NCBI RefSeq assembly: GCF_902522795.1
Contig: NZ_CABYWZ010000011.1
Span: 1-54,853, forward strand
DNA from: an uncultured Prochlorococcus sp.
Lineage (GTDB): Bacteria; Cyanobacteriota; Cyanobacteriia; PCC-6307; Cyanobiaceae
Length of the DNA stretch: 54,853 nt
Direction of reading: 5' to 3'
The position numbers and the translations under genes were made by a program. Numbering within the stretch: the stretch's first letter is position 1; every line of letters begins with the position of its first letter. Shown here piece after piece: positions 9,093-18,101 of the stretch. The notes beneath the pieces were generated by a model. It saw nothing but the letters and a program-made list of their open reading frames with translations. It searched no databases and was not told the origin of the DNA.

Positions 9093-11264
9093 ATGACTTT
9101 TAATCATCTAGTACTAATTGGAGGAGGTCACACAAACGTTCTTCTAATGAAGAAATGGCAAATGTGTCCTAAATTAATGCCAGATATTCCTGTTTCAATT
9201 ATATCTAGAGATTCTCATTTGGTTTATTCCGCGATGTTCCCATCGGTGCTTTCAAAATCAATTTCTTTAGAGGAGAGTTTAATAGATATAAAATCTTTAG
9301 CAAAAAATGCAAAAGTATCTTTTGTAGAAGAAGAAGTAAAGGATATTGATTTCAAGTTAAAGAAAATTGTTTTAAGTAATAGACCTTCAGTTAATTATTC
9401 GAAGTTGGTGCTTAATTATGGAAGTCAAACAATAATTCCAAAAGAATTTGAATCATTAGTTAAAAATCGAAATGCTTTTTCAATTAAACCTTTTTTAAGG
9501 TCTTATGACTCAATACTAAAAGAGGACATTTTTGATTCAGTTAATGAACTTCCATTTGTGATTGTTGGAAGTGGACTTGCTGCAATTGAAGTATCTTATG
9601 CTTTGAGAAAAAGATGGGGAGATAGACCTTTAAAACTATTATGTGATTTAAGAAAAATTAATAATGCAATTCTAAAAAGTTTACGGAATTCCAATATTGA
9701 TTTAGTTGAAAAACTTAATTTTGATTATGGCAAGATTCTTTTATGTACTGGAAATACATCTCCGTTATGGGCACAAAAAAAATTATTAGATTCGGATTCT
9801 TATGGCAGAATAATTACAAATCAGAATTTACAGATAAAAAGTTTCTCTGGAATCTTTGCTGTTGGTGATTGCGCAGTTGTAGGTTCAGCAAATAGACCAG
9901 CATCGGGAGTTTTTGCAGTAAAAGTTGTAAATACATTATTAAAAAATTTAAAAAAAGATATAGAAGGGAGATCGTTAAAAAAGTGGTTACCTCAAAAGAT
10001 CGGATTGCAAATAGTAAATATATTTCCAAGCCATCATCCAAAGGCTTTTGCTATTTATCGCAATTTTGTTTTCGGCCCTTCTTTTATTTTTTGGATTTTA
10101 AAGCATAAAATTGATCTCAACTTTATTAATAAGTTCAGATCAAAAAGGCTAATTATGAAAAGTAGAGAAAAAAATTTTACATCGAATGATTGTAGAGGAT
10201 GTGCAGCTAAAATTCCTCAGTTTGTTTTGAATAAATCATTAATAAATTCTAATTTAAATTCTTTTGCCTCATCACCTGAAGATTCAGCTGAGATATATAA
10301 AAATGGTCAAGATATAATCTTGCAAAGTGTAGATGGATTTCCTTCTTTGGTAAGTGATCCTTGGCTTAATGCAAAAATTACTACTTTGCATGCTTGCTCA
10401 GATTTGTGGGCATGTGGAGCAAAACTTTCGTCCGCGCAGGCTTTAATTTCATTACCAAAAGTTGAAAGGGAATTTCAGAGTTACCTCTTTTCCCAATCAC
10501 TTCAAGGTATTAAATCAACAGTTGAGGATCATGGAGGTGAATTACTTGGAGGCCATACTTTCGAGGCAAGAAGTTTAGTAAATAAACCTTATTCATTAGG
10601 AATAGATATTTCTTTAACAGTTCAAGGTTTATTAAAAAATGGAGCAAAACCATGGCTTAAATCTGGAATGAACATTGGAGATATTCTTATGATGTCTAGA
10701 CCTCTAGGCGTTGGGATTTACTTTGCCGGTCAAATGCAAAATATTAATATGCTAGGTAGTTCTTCTGAAGTATTTCAGAATTTAATAAAGAGTCAGCAAT
10801 ATTTGATTGATGAAATTTATCTTTTTCAAAATCAATCTAAAGAATCATTAGTCAATGCTGCGACCGACATTACTGGATATGGATTTATTGGACATCTTAA
10901 AGAAATGGTTGAATCATCTAATTTATATAGGCAAAGCAATAATCTTGAGCCACTAAAAGTTTTATTAGATTTATTTGCATTTAAAGCTTATCCTGGAGTA
11001 TTTGATTTAATAAGAAAAGATGTTAGAAGTACTTTCTTTGAATCTAATAAAGAAATTTTTGACAAAATTTATAAAGTAAATAAGCAAAAAAGAATAATTA
11101 ATTTTTTAAACGAAAATTCATTAGATCAAGAGACTTTTAACGAGAGAATATCATTATTATTAGATCCTCAAACATGCGGCCCCTTGTTGATTAGTTGCAA
11201 TCGTAAATATGAAAATGTTCTTAATGATAAATGGTACAAGGTTGGAGAAGTTGTAAAAATGTAA
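9093..11264 (+). CDS. selD: NAD(P)H dehydrogenase-like FAD domain fused to selenide,water dikinase (SelD)
   Basis: The 723-residue protein has two parts. Residues 1 to about 355 form an NDH-2-like pyridine nucleotide-disulphide oxidoreductase: an FAD-binding start LVLIGGGHTNVLL, a second nucleotide fold PFVIVGSGLAAIEVSYALR and the FAD closing motif GIFAVGDCAVV. Residues about 360-723 are a SelD/AIRS domain that makes selenophosphate from selenide and ATP. Its active-site loop CRGCAAKIP keeps the cysteine C370 and lysine K373 that correspond to C17 and K20 of E. coli SelD. This fusion is known in cyanobacteria. No selA, selB, tRNA-Sec or selenoprotein gene is in the window. Confidence 0.9.
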   Translation: MTFNHLVLIGGGHTNVLLMKKWQMCPKLMPDIPVSIISRDSHLVYSAMFPSVLSKSISLEESLIDIKSLAKNAKVSFVEEEVKDIDFKLKKIVLSNRPSVNYSKLVLNYGSQTIIPKEFESLVKNRNAFSIKPFLRSYDSILKEDIFDSVNELPFVIVGSGLAAIEVSYALRKRWGDRPLKLLCDLRKINNAILKSLRNSNIDLVEKLNFDYGKILLCTGNTSPLWAQKKLLDSDSYGRIITNQNLQIKSFSGIFAVGDCAVVGSANRPASGVFAVKVVNTLLKNLKKDIEGRSLKKWLPQKIGLQIVNIFPSHHPKAFAIYRNFVFGPSFIFWILKHKIDLNFINKFRSKRLIMKSREKNFTSNDCRGCAAKIPQFVLNKSLINSNLNSFASSPEDSAEIYKNGQDIILQSVDGFPSLVSDPWLNAKITTLHACSDLWACGAKLSSAQALISLPKVEREFQSYLFSQSLQGIKSTVEDHGGELLGGHTFEARSLVNKPYSLGIDISLTVQGLLKNGAKPWLKSGMNIGDILMMSRPLGVGIYFAGQMQNINMLGSSSEVFQNLIKSQQYLIDEIYLFQNQSKESLVNAATDITGYGFIGHLKEMVESSNLYRQSNNLEPLKVLLDLFAFKAYPGVFDLIRKDVRSTFFESNKEIFDKIYKVNKQKRIINFLNENSLDQETFNERISLLLDPQTCGPLLISCNRKYENVLNDKWYKVGEVVKM

Positions 11265-12512
11265 TTAATTTCTATTTAATTTGTCAATTTCCAAATATCT
11301 TAATCTTTTGATTTCCTTTCCCATCCCCTTCCCTGGGTACCAACCTTCTTGTTTTAATGTTTTCCCATCTTTTTTTGATTTTATGAATTTGTAAATAAAT
11401 AACCACCTAAATAATTTACGCCAGTATGGTCCTCCATCACAAATTAATAATTTGACTGTCTCATCATTAAGGTTTCTGTCCTCAATAAATTCTGTCCAAC
11501 TTGATGGAGAAAAATGATTGAATTTTTTTTGGTTTGTATTTAATATCTTTTTGATATTTAAATAATCTTCTAATATTTTTATCTCACTATTATTTACCAA
11601 AAATCTTTGACATGCTTTTTCTAAATCTTCTGAATCTTTTAATAAGTAAAGCATATGATTTCCCTTTAACTTCTTAATCCAATTTAGTCCTCTTAAAAAC
11701 CTTTTATCGACTTTAATATTTTCATTTAAGATTGAGATAATTTCCCATTTATTAATTATCGAAATTACATTAGTCAAATTATCGTGTTTGCATATTTCAG
11801 CGAGTTCCATCCTTATTCGTATGCCTAGTCCAGGAGGGTAAATCATTTTCTGATTAGTTTCTGAAGTTTTCCATGGCCATTGTCTAACTGTTTCTTGAGA
11901 TTGTTTAAGGGAATTATTTGAAATATTAAAATCTAACCTTGAAGCATATTTTGCACATCTAATTATTCTACTAGGATCATCTGAAATACTTTTACTGTGA
12001 AGTAAGTTCAATCTTTTACTTTTAATATCAGAAATTCCTCCATATAGATCATAGATTTTCCTTGTCGAGACCTCGAAGGCTATGGAATTTACAGTGAAAT
12101 CTCTCCTCTTAAGATCCTCCTCAATAGTACTTTTATTTACTGTGGGATTTAAGCCTGGAGCAGAATAGATTTCTTTTCTTGCACAAGCAATATCAATTTT
12201 ATAGTCATTAATATTTATTTCTACAGTGTTGTATAAATTAAATTCCTTTATTAAACATAAATCTACATTTACAATATTTTTTTTTATAAATTTTGCAAGA
12301 GAAATAGAGGATCCTTCAATAACAAGATCAATATCTACAGGTTTAGAAAACGATTTTTTGTGGAATTTACTAATTAATAAATCTCTTAAATAACCGCCAA
12401 CAAAAGCTACTTTAGTTTTGTTATTTAATTCTATGTATTTAGCAATTAGGTTATATAGATTAAATGGAGTTTTGATTAATTCCCCTTGGATGTAATCAGA
12501 GATATCGTTCAT
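11265..12512 (-). CDS. tRNA nucleotidyltransferase (CCA-adding type)
   Basis: This 415-residue class II polymerase-beta-type nucleotidyltransferase has the signature FVGGYLRD (38-44), catalytic acids D60 and D62 in DIDLVIEG, then RRDFTVNSIAF and the ATP/CTP template-type region DPSRIIRCAKYA. Such enzymes add or repair the 3' CCA of tRNAs; both chromosomal tRNAs in this window lack an encoded CCA. Poly(A) polymerase or split A-/CC-adding activity cannot be excluded from sequence. It lies 5 bp downstream of the helicase gene on the same strand. Confidence 0.88.
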   Translation of the reverse strand: MNDISDYIQGELIKTPFNLYNLIAKYIELNNKTKVAFVGGYLRDLLISKFHKKSFSKPVDIDLVIEGSSISLAKFIKKNIVNVDLCLIKEFNLYNTVEININDYKIDIACARKEIYSAPGLNPTVNKSTIEEDLKRRDFTVNSIAFEVSTRKIYDLYGGISDIKSKRLNLLHSKSISDDPSRIIRCAKYASRLDFNISNNSLKQSQETVRQWPWKTSETNQKMIYPPGLGIRIRMELAEICKHDNLTNVISIINKWEIISILNENIKVDKRFLRGLNWIKKLKGNHMLYLLKDSEDLEKACQRFLVNNSEIKILEDYLNIKKILNTNQKKFNHFSPSSWTEFIEDRNLNDETVKLLICDGGPYWRKLFRWLFIYKFIKSKKDGKTLKQEGWYPGKGMGKEIKRLRYLEIDKLNRN

Positions 12513-12517
12513 GAGTT

Positions 12518-14923
12518 TTAACTTACATAACGAATTGGAGCTAATCTGGGATCTAGAATTTTACTTCCTTTATCACCAAATTTTACTGCTAAAGATATTT
12601 TTTCCCCACTCCCAAAAATATGTATGATTTCACCTTTTCCAAACTTTGAGTGAATAAGCTTATCTCCAACTATCCAGCTTTTCCCTTTACTGGGACCTGA
12701 ATATAATTTCCTTACTGCATTTATTGGCTTGTTAACAAATTCATTTGGATTGTTTCGATCAACTCTAGTTAAACGATCAAGATGCCAATCTCTTCTAATT
12801 GAAGCTCCACCAGTTTGTGGTAATTCGCCATCCATTAAATCTTCAGGTATTTCTGAGAGAAATATTGAAGGAATTGTTACTTCACGCATTCCACCCCATA
12901 ATCTTCTTTCTCTGGCATGACTTAAGAAAACTCTTTCTTTAGCTCTAGTAATACCTACATAACATAATCTTCTTTCCTCTTCAAGAAGTGAAGGAGTATC
13001 TATTGATCTATGGCTAGGGAAGAGACCTTGTTCTAGTCCAGTGATAAAAACATTTTGAAATTCTAAACCTTTACTATTATGTAGAGTCATGAGAGTAACA
13101 GAGTTGGGATTATTTTTCTTCGTATCATTATCAGTTGTTAAGGCTGCTGTAGAAAGAAATCCCTCTACATCTCCACTTTCTGTTTCTTCTTCATATTGAA
13201 TAGCTGCATTAATTAGTTCTTGTAAGTTATTTTTTCTATCTTCAGATTCTTCAGTCCCACTAGAGAGCAAGTCACTTAAATAACCACTTTTTTCTAAGAT
13301 AAGTTGCAATAGTTGAGCAGGTCCTGAATTTTCAAGATAACAAAGTAGATCATTCATAACTTCAGTAAATTTATTAATTCCTTTTGATGATCGGCCTATT
13401 GTTTCTTCAAGACTTTGCTTATCATTTAGAACCTCCCATAATGGGATATTTAACCTATTAGATAGTTCATTAAGTTTTTGAATAGTAGTCTTACCAATCC
13501 CTCTTCTAGGAACATTTATGATTCGTAAAAGACTAACGTTATCTGAGGAATTAACCAGAACTTTCAAATACGCTATTGCATCTTTAATTTCTCTTCTATC
13601 ATAAAAACGTAATCCTCCAAAAATTGTATAAGGAATGCGCCACCTTACAAGAGACTCTTCTAATACTCTTGACTGAGCTCTAGTTCGATATAAAATTGCA
13701 AAATTTTTCCAAATTGGGTTTCGATTATGGTTATTGAGTGATTTTATTTTATTGGTAATTGCTTCTGCCTCGGAAATTTCATCGTCACAGCTGAGTAACG
13801 TTAGAAGTTCCCCTTTTTCTTTAGTAGCCTTTAAAACTTTGTCAATTCTTTCAGAGTTGTTTTCAATTAGTGAGTTTGCAGCATCAAGGATATTAGAAGA
13901 TGACCTATAATTTTCTTCTAATTTAATTAAAGATGATTTTGTATCGTCATTGATTGAAGTTTTAAAATCTTCTTGAAAGCCAATTAAAATTCTGAAGTCA
14001 GCTGCTCTGAAGCTATAAATACTTTGATCAGCATCTCCTACTACAAAAATTGACCTATCTTCCCAACTAAAGAATTTTTTTGGTTCAGTATTTCCAGCAG
14101 TAATTAACTTTATAAGTTCATATTGTGTTCTATTTGTATCTTGATATTCGTCAACCAAAATATGTTTAAATCTTTTGTGCCAGTAATCTCTGACAATATC
14201 ATTTTGCCTCAATAAGAAAACAGGCAAAAGTAGAAGATCATCAAAGTCTAAAGAATTATTTTTTGAAAGCGAAATTCTATATCTCTTGTATGCTTCAGCA
14301 ACTGTTTTATCAAAATTATTATCTGCTTTTTCTAAAAGATCATTCGAAGTTAGACATTGATTTTTAGCGTTACTTATTAATCTTTTAATCTTTTTGGGAT
14401 CGTATCTTTTAGGGTCAAGATTCATATCTTGACTGATAATTTCTTTTACTAATGTTTGAGAGTCTGTTTCATCATAAATTGAAAATTGCCTTGTCCATTT
14501 TAGCCCTTCTGGATCAGTATATTTTTCAATATCGTATCTCAGAAGTCTTGAAAATAAAGAATGGAAAGTACCGATCCAAAGGTTCTGAAGCCTCTCTTGG
14601 TGAACGTTTGTTCTTAACTGATTTTGATCAATCTCTTTAAGAGTTGTCCAAGGCTGCCCAAATTGATTTAAAGCTAGTTCTTGGGCTAGAAGAACCTCTA
14701 ATCTTGCTTTCATTTCTTTAGCAGCTTTGTTAGTAAAAGTGACTGCGAGAATGTTATAGGGATCTATAGAGTTATTTTCAATAAGATTTGCAATTCTGTG
14801 TGTAAGAGCCTTAGTTTTTCCGCTACCTGCACCTGCTACAACTAATAATGGCCCATAAACATGTTTTACTGCTAGGAGTTGCTCATTATTTAATGATTTA
14901 AAAAGAAAATTGTTTTGAGACAC
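12518..14923 (-). CDS. UvrD/PcrA/Rep-family DNA helicase
   Basis: This 801-residue superfamily 1A 3'-5' helicase has a Walker A GAGSGKT (31-37), motif Ia TFTNKAAKEM, Walker B VDEYQD (257-262), motif III GDADQSIYSFRAAD, motif IV EENYRSS, motif V LMTLHNSKGLEF and motif VI CYVGITRAKERV. The C-terminal GDKLIHSKFGKGEI element matches PcrA-type tails. It acts in nucleotide excision and mismatch repair and in clearing RecA or stalled replication forks. Its start is 22 bp downstream of a small coiled-coil gene on the same strand, so the two may be co-transcribed. Confidence 0.95.
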   Translation of the reverse strand: MSQNNFLFKSLNNEQLLAVKHVYGPLLVVAGAGSGKTKALTHRIANLIENNSIDPYNILAVTFTNKAAKEMKARLEVLLAQELALNQFGQPWTTLKEIDQNQLRTNVHQERLQNLWIGTFHSLFSRLLRYDIEKYTDPEGLKWTRQFSIYDETDSQTLVKEIISQDMNLDPKRYDPKKIKRLISNAKNQCLTSNDLLEKADNNFDKTVAEAYKRYRISLSKNNSLDFDDLLLLPVFLLRQNDIVRDYWHKRFKHILVDEYQDTNRTQYELIKLITAGNTEPKKFFSWEDRSIFVVGDADQSIYSFRAADFRILIGFQEDFKTSINDDTKSSLIKLEENYRSSSNILDAANSLIENNSERIDKVLKATKEKGELLTLLSCDDEISEAEAITNKIKSLNNHNRNPIWKNFAILYRTRAQSRVLEESLVRWRIPYTIFGGLRFYDRREIKDAIAYLKVLVNSSDNVSLLRIINVPRRGIGKTTIQKLNELSNRLNIPLWEVLNDKQSLEETIGRSSKGINKFTEVMNDLLCYLENSGPAQLLQLILEKSGYLSDLLSSGTEESEDRKNNLQELINAAIQYEEETESGDVEGFLSTAALTTDNDTKKNNPNSVTLMTLHNSKGLEFQNVFITGLEQGLFPSHRSIDTPSLLEEERRLCYVGITRAKERVFLSHARERRLWGGMREVTIPSIFLSEIPEDLMDGELPQTGGASIRRDWHLDRLTRVDRNNPNEFVNKPINAVRKLYSGPSKGKSWIVGDKLIHSKFGKGEIIHIFGSGEKISLAVKFGDKGSKILDPRLAPIRYVS

Positions 14924-14945
14924 TTTTGGAAGGGTTTTTCAAAAA

Positions 14946-15152
14946 TTAAACTTTACTATGAGGTTCAGATTCCGTTTCTAGGTCTTCTAACGCTTTTTTT
15001 AAATTTATAAGTTCATTATTGTTATTAATTATTTCTTCAAATTTATTTTGAGGCATCCTTAATTTAATACTGCGGTCAAGAATTTCTTTTTCCAATCTCT
15101 TTTTATATGAGGAAATAAGTTTCTTTGATAATTTTAAATCCTGTTGATCCAA
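14946..15152 (-). CDS. Hypothetical 68-residue charged helical protein
   Basis: I do not recognise this family. The product is 68 residues, almost wholly charged and helical (KLISSYKKRLEKEILDRS, then NNNNELINLKKALEDLE), so a short coiled coil is likely. There is no signal peptide or membrane helix. It precedes the UvrD/PcrA-type helicase by 22 bp on the same strand. A link with that helicase is only a context inference. Confidence 0.6.
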   Translation of the reverse strand: MDQQDLKLSKKLISSYKKRLEKEILDRSIKLRMPQNKFEEIINNNNELINLKKALEDLETESEPHSKV

Positions 15153-15329
15153 AACTTTTTTAAAACGTAATTTTATGTTAGCGGAAAAAAATATTTTATT
15201 TGAATTATTTCAACTAACACTTTGGAATAAAGTTATTAATTAAGAAGCGTTGCGTTAATTTTGAATTTGTATTTTTTTTACTAGCTTTGTACTATTCTAA
15301 GAATCGAATTTTAAATTTTTTCTTCAGGA

Positions 15330-15842
15330 ATGTCTGTTTCAAAGAATAATCTACTAATGTCCGCTGATATGAAATTAAATGATTTAAGTAATATAAAAGA
15401 ATTTATTAATACTGCAAACTCAAGATTAGATTCAATAACCTCAATAACAAATAATTCGCATGCAATTGCAGCAGATGCTGTAACAGCGATGATTTGCGAA
15501 AATCAAGATTCAGTTAATTCAAAAATATCTTTAAATACAACTAACAAGATGTCCGTTTGTTTAAGAGATGGAGAAATAATCTTAAGGATTGTTGCTTATC
15601 TTTTAATTTCTAATGACGAATCTGTTTTAGAAAAAAGTTGTTTGAAGGATCTTAAAAATACATATCTTGCTCTTGGTGTGCCTTTAAGAAATGCAAGAAG
15701 GGTTATTGAATTGATGCGAGATGCAACAATTTCTGATTTAAATTCTACAGTTAATAATATGCAGGGAAACAAAGGCTTTCTTCCTGATTTAATTTCTGAA
15801 ACAGAGTTTCAATTTGAAAGGATAATTAATCTTTTAAATTAG
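15330..15842 (+). CDS. cpeB: Degenerate phycoerythrin beta subunit
   Basis: This 170-residue phycobiliprotein matches CpeB along its length ([62 protein letters not shown]). Of the usual bilin cysteines, C77 (canonical Cys82) and C56 (canonical Cys61) remain. The Cys50 partner of the doubly linked ring is now His/Ala, and the C-terminal cysteine region is lost. No cpeA lies beside it. In high-light Prochlorococcus this lone beta subunit is known to carry a single phycoerythrobilin and is too scarce for light harvesting; its role is unsettled. AGGA before the ATG is a good ribosome-binding site. Its 3' end overlaps cpeS by 17 bp on the other strand. Confidence 0.93.
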   Translation: MSVSKNNLLMSADMKLNDLSNIKEFINTANSRLDSITSITNNSHAIAADAVTAMICENQDSVNSKISLNTTNKMSVCLRDGEIILRIVAYLLISNDESVLEKSCLKDLKNTYLALGVPLRNARRVIELMRDATISDLNSTVNNMQGNKGFLPDLISETEFQFERIINLLN

Positions 15843-16377
15843 CTAAATTTCTTATTTCAGAAGTATGGGAAGTCTGTATTACTGAGTTATTTTCAAGATT
15901 TCTAATAGTAGAAAATCTGGATCTTATGTGAGTGGATAAAAAGGAAATTCTTTCTTCAGAAATTGTTGATTTGTAAAAAGTTTTAATGTGTAAATTATTT
16001 TGTTCATCAACGAAATAATTTGATGATGAAATAAAAGATTCTGTATAACCTTTATTTCGTAAAACAATTCCTGAGTTTTGATCCTTGGGTAAAAATATCA
16101 AAATTGTTTCATCTCCCTCACTCATATCATCATCTTCCCAATCACTAATAGCTTGCCATCTTATATAAATGGCTATGCTCTCTAGGTTTAAACTTAGTTT
16201 GTAATTTTTAAAAATTTCAACAACTTTTTTATTTTTCGGATTGATATGTTTTATATATATTTTACTAATTGAGTTTTCAAATTCCTGAAAAGCTAAAGTA
16301 TGAGTGCTTCTTATCGATTTCCACTCTCCTATACTTTTATCAATAAATTGATTAATTGTTGTTAGATTCTTCGTCAA
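15826..16377 (-). CDS. cpeS: CpeS-family phycoerythrobilin lyase
   Basis: This 183-residue CpeS/CpcS-type lipocalin-fold lyase is recognised from [18 protein letters not shown] near residues 17-34 and [20 protein letters not shown] in the middle. In Prochlorococcus MED4, the homologue attaches phycoerythrobilin to Cys82 of CpeB, exactly the bilin site retained in the neighbouring cpeB here. The gene is convergent with cpeB, with overlapping 3' ends (15826-15842). Its start overlaps the end of an upstream small ORF by 26 bp. Confidence 0.92.
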   Translation of the reverse strand: MTKNLTTINQFIDKSIGEWKSIRSTHTLAFQEFENSISKIYIKHINPKNKKVVEIFKNYKLSLNLESIAIYIRWQAISDWEDDDMSEGDETILIFLPKDQNSGIVLRNKGYTESFISSSNYFVDEQNNLHIKTFYKSTISEERISFLSTHIRSRFSTIRNLENNSVIQTSHTSEIRNLANLKD

Positions 16378-16531
16378 GTTTATCTTCTACAGAATGATTT
16401 TCTGCTTTTTGAATCATTCGTACCATTGAATCCACCATTAATCTCTTTGCAGAAGTAACTTTTAATCCAGAAGGTGTGGTTGATATTTGTTCTCTAGGGC
16501 GATCATATGAAGTTGGTCTAAATGGTTTCAT
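16352..16531 (-). CDS. Small ORF upstream of and overlapping cpeS (59 residues)
   Basis: Reading from ATG 16529-16531, this frame encodes 59 residues ([17 protein letters not shown], then [19 protein letters not shown]) and stops 26 bp inside the cpeS start. It is hydrophilic, with a basic amphipathic middle and an acidic tail. I recognise no family. The overlap and common strand suggest translational coupling with cpeS. The amino-acid composition looks protein-like rather than random. No clear ribosome-binding site is seen, which lowers certainty. Confidence 0.5.
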   Translation of the reverse strand: MKPFRPTSYDRPREQISTTPSGLKVTSAKRLMVDSMVRMIQKAENHSVEDKLDEESNNN

Positions 16532-16647
16532 CTAAGAGCTTTAAAGAATTAATCGATATCCATTCTTGCATGAATTCTTATTCATATAGTTCTTGTTTGC
16601 AGAAATGTCATATCTCTCTTCTTTAAGACAGAATTTTTACTGTTTTG

Positions 16648-17283
16648 TTATTTATGTATTTTATTTTTTGCTAATCCAGAAAGAGTCGCTAAAGCAAACA
16701 TTCCCAATAAAGCAATTCCTAAAAATAATCCTGCTCCCTGGCTAACTCCAGCTCCTACTGCTACAAGTATAGAGTCACTGATTAGAAGACTTATTAATAA
16801 TGCTGGAGTAAATATTTTCCAACGAGTACCTCCAATACCAATTGCGTAGCTTAGAAAATCGAAAAGGCCAGTCATTAGTAAACCAGTCATAAGAAAGAAA
16901 TTTTCTTCTAGTTGGTTCTGATTAAAACTTTCAATCTTTTTCATTGCTTTCGGGCCAACTAAATTGCGTACAGGAACCCGACCATAATTTCTTGCAATAA
17001 AGAAAGCAGCTTGGCAAAAAACAATATCAGAAAAGATTATTGTAATGTAACCTTTTTGAAATCCTAGTAATGAACCGGCTAGTAGAGAATAGGCTGAACT
17101 CGGAAGAGCTGGTAAAATAATACTTACTCCTCTAAGTATGAATATTCCAAAAGGAGCCCAAATTCCCATACTTTCTATTTTGTTTCTAAGAGGTTCAATC
17201 CCATAATTTTGGATTAAGTAAATCAATACAACGAATATTGCTATAAAAAAAACTACTGAGAGAAATTTTTGTAATTTATTCAT
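16648..17283 (-). CDS. DedA/TVP38 (SNARE-associated) family membrane protein
   Basis: The 211-residue protein has about five membrane segments and the VTT-domain landmarks GIWAPFGIFILRGVSIILPALPSS... and a FIARNYGRVPVRNLVG loop after the third helix. TVP38/DedA proteins are scramblase- or transporter-like membrane proteins linked to membrane potential and lipid homeostasis; the substrate here is unknown. It is flanked by a divergent secreted-protein gene. Confidence 0.82.
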   Translation of the reverse strand: MNKLQKFLSVVFFIAIFVVLIYLIQNYGIEPLRNKIESMGIWAPFGIFILRGVSIILPALPSSAYSLLAGSLLGFQKGYITIIFSDIVFCQAAFFIARNYGRVPVRNLVGPKAMKKIESFNQNQLEENFFLMTGLLMTGLFDFLSYAIGIGGTRWKIFTPALLISLLISDSILVAVGAGVSQGAGLFLGIALLGMFALATLSGLAKNKIHK

Positions 17284-17428
17284 TATTTTTCTAATTAACT
17301 TATTGGAAGTAAGTTTTAATTTAATATTTGATTGTATCTATAATAGAAATACTAATCAATAAAAATTTTTACAAATTTTTATCCTTTATTTACTCTAGAT
17401 AAAAGATTTTTGTATTGCAGAAGTATTC

Positions 17429-17848
17429 ATGGTTGATTCTAAGAATAAAGATAGTTCAACATTTATTAGAAGTAGCATTGGTTTACTCCTTTCGATAATC
17501 GTTCCAATTTTTATTTTTATAAAACAAGCGAATGCTTTGCCCCATGAATGGGTTGGAGTCCCTAAAAGTGAATATGGAGAGCAGTTATGGGATAGAAAAA
17601 GTATTAAAAGGAATGAGGATGGTTCTGTGAGAGTATTGAGTAAATATATTCCCAAAACAAAAAGTGAAATTACTAAGGATATTCTCTATACAATGGATAT
17701 AAATTGTTTTGAAAAATCATTTAGAGACGTTGATGTCTCTGTAGATGAAGTAAATAGTAATTTTAATGATTTAGCTGATTGGCAAGATCCAAATGGAGAT
17801 GAATTGATTTTGGGTGTTATTGGTCAAGTTTGCAGGGTAGAAAATTAA
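17429..17848 (+). CDS. Predicted secreted protein of unknown function
   Basis: This 139-residue protein has an N-terminal hydrophobic segment (about 12-30: SIGLLLSIIVPIFIFIKQ) ending in ANALPHEW, a plausible signal-peptidase site. A mature domain of about 105 residues carries two cysteines (DINCFEK and GQVCRVEN), spaced for a disulphide in the periplasm or thylakoid lumen. Motifs WVGVPKSEYGEQLWD and DPNGDELILGVIGQVC are visible. I do not recognise a named family. Confidence 0.7.
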   Translation: MVDSKNKDSSTFIRSSIGLLLSIIVPIFIFIKQANALPHEWVGVPKSEYGEQLWDRKSIKRNEDGSVRVLSKYIPKTKSEITKDILYTMDINCFEKSFRDVDVSVDEVNSNFNDLADWQDPNGDELILGVIGQVCRVEN

Positions 17849-17905
17849 TAAATTTTAAATACTATAAATAAAATAAAAATTAGTTGCTACTTTTTTAGAA
17901 AATAT

Positions 17906-17930
17906 AAAACCCCTTCATCGAAGAGGTTTT
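17906..17930 (-). terminator. Rho-independent terminator of tRNA-Phe
   Basis: On the minus strand AAAACCTCTTC, a short loop and GAAGGGGTTTT form a hairpin about 6 bp beyond the tRNA-Phe 3' end. The A/T-rich ends suit termination in both directions, so it may also stop the convergent secreted-protein gene. Confidence 0.7.
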
Positions 17931-17935
17931 AAAGG

Positions 17936-18008
17936 TGCCAGGACCCAGATTTGAACTGGGGACACGGCGATTTTCAGTCGCCTGCTCTACCAACTGAGCT
18001 ATCCCGGC
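17936..18008 (-). tRNA. trnF: tRNA-Phe (GAA)
   Basis: The 73-nt cloverleaf has the acceptor stem GCCGGGA/TCCTGGC, D-loop AGCTCAGTTGGTAGAGC, anticodon stem GGCGA/TCGCC with loop CTGAAAA (anticodon GAA), and T-arm GTTCAAATC. CCA is not encoded. It is a single tRNA gene with its own terminator. Confidence 0.97.
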
Positions 18009-18101
18009 TCTAACCTATATACTTTAAATTAAGATGTGTAGTTTGTGAAACCCTTTTAATTAAAAATTTTATATCTTCATCAAATATCCAAAAAAAAACT
18101 T

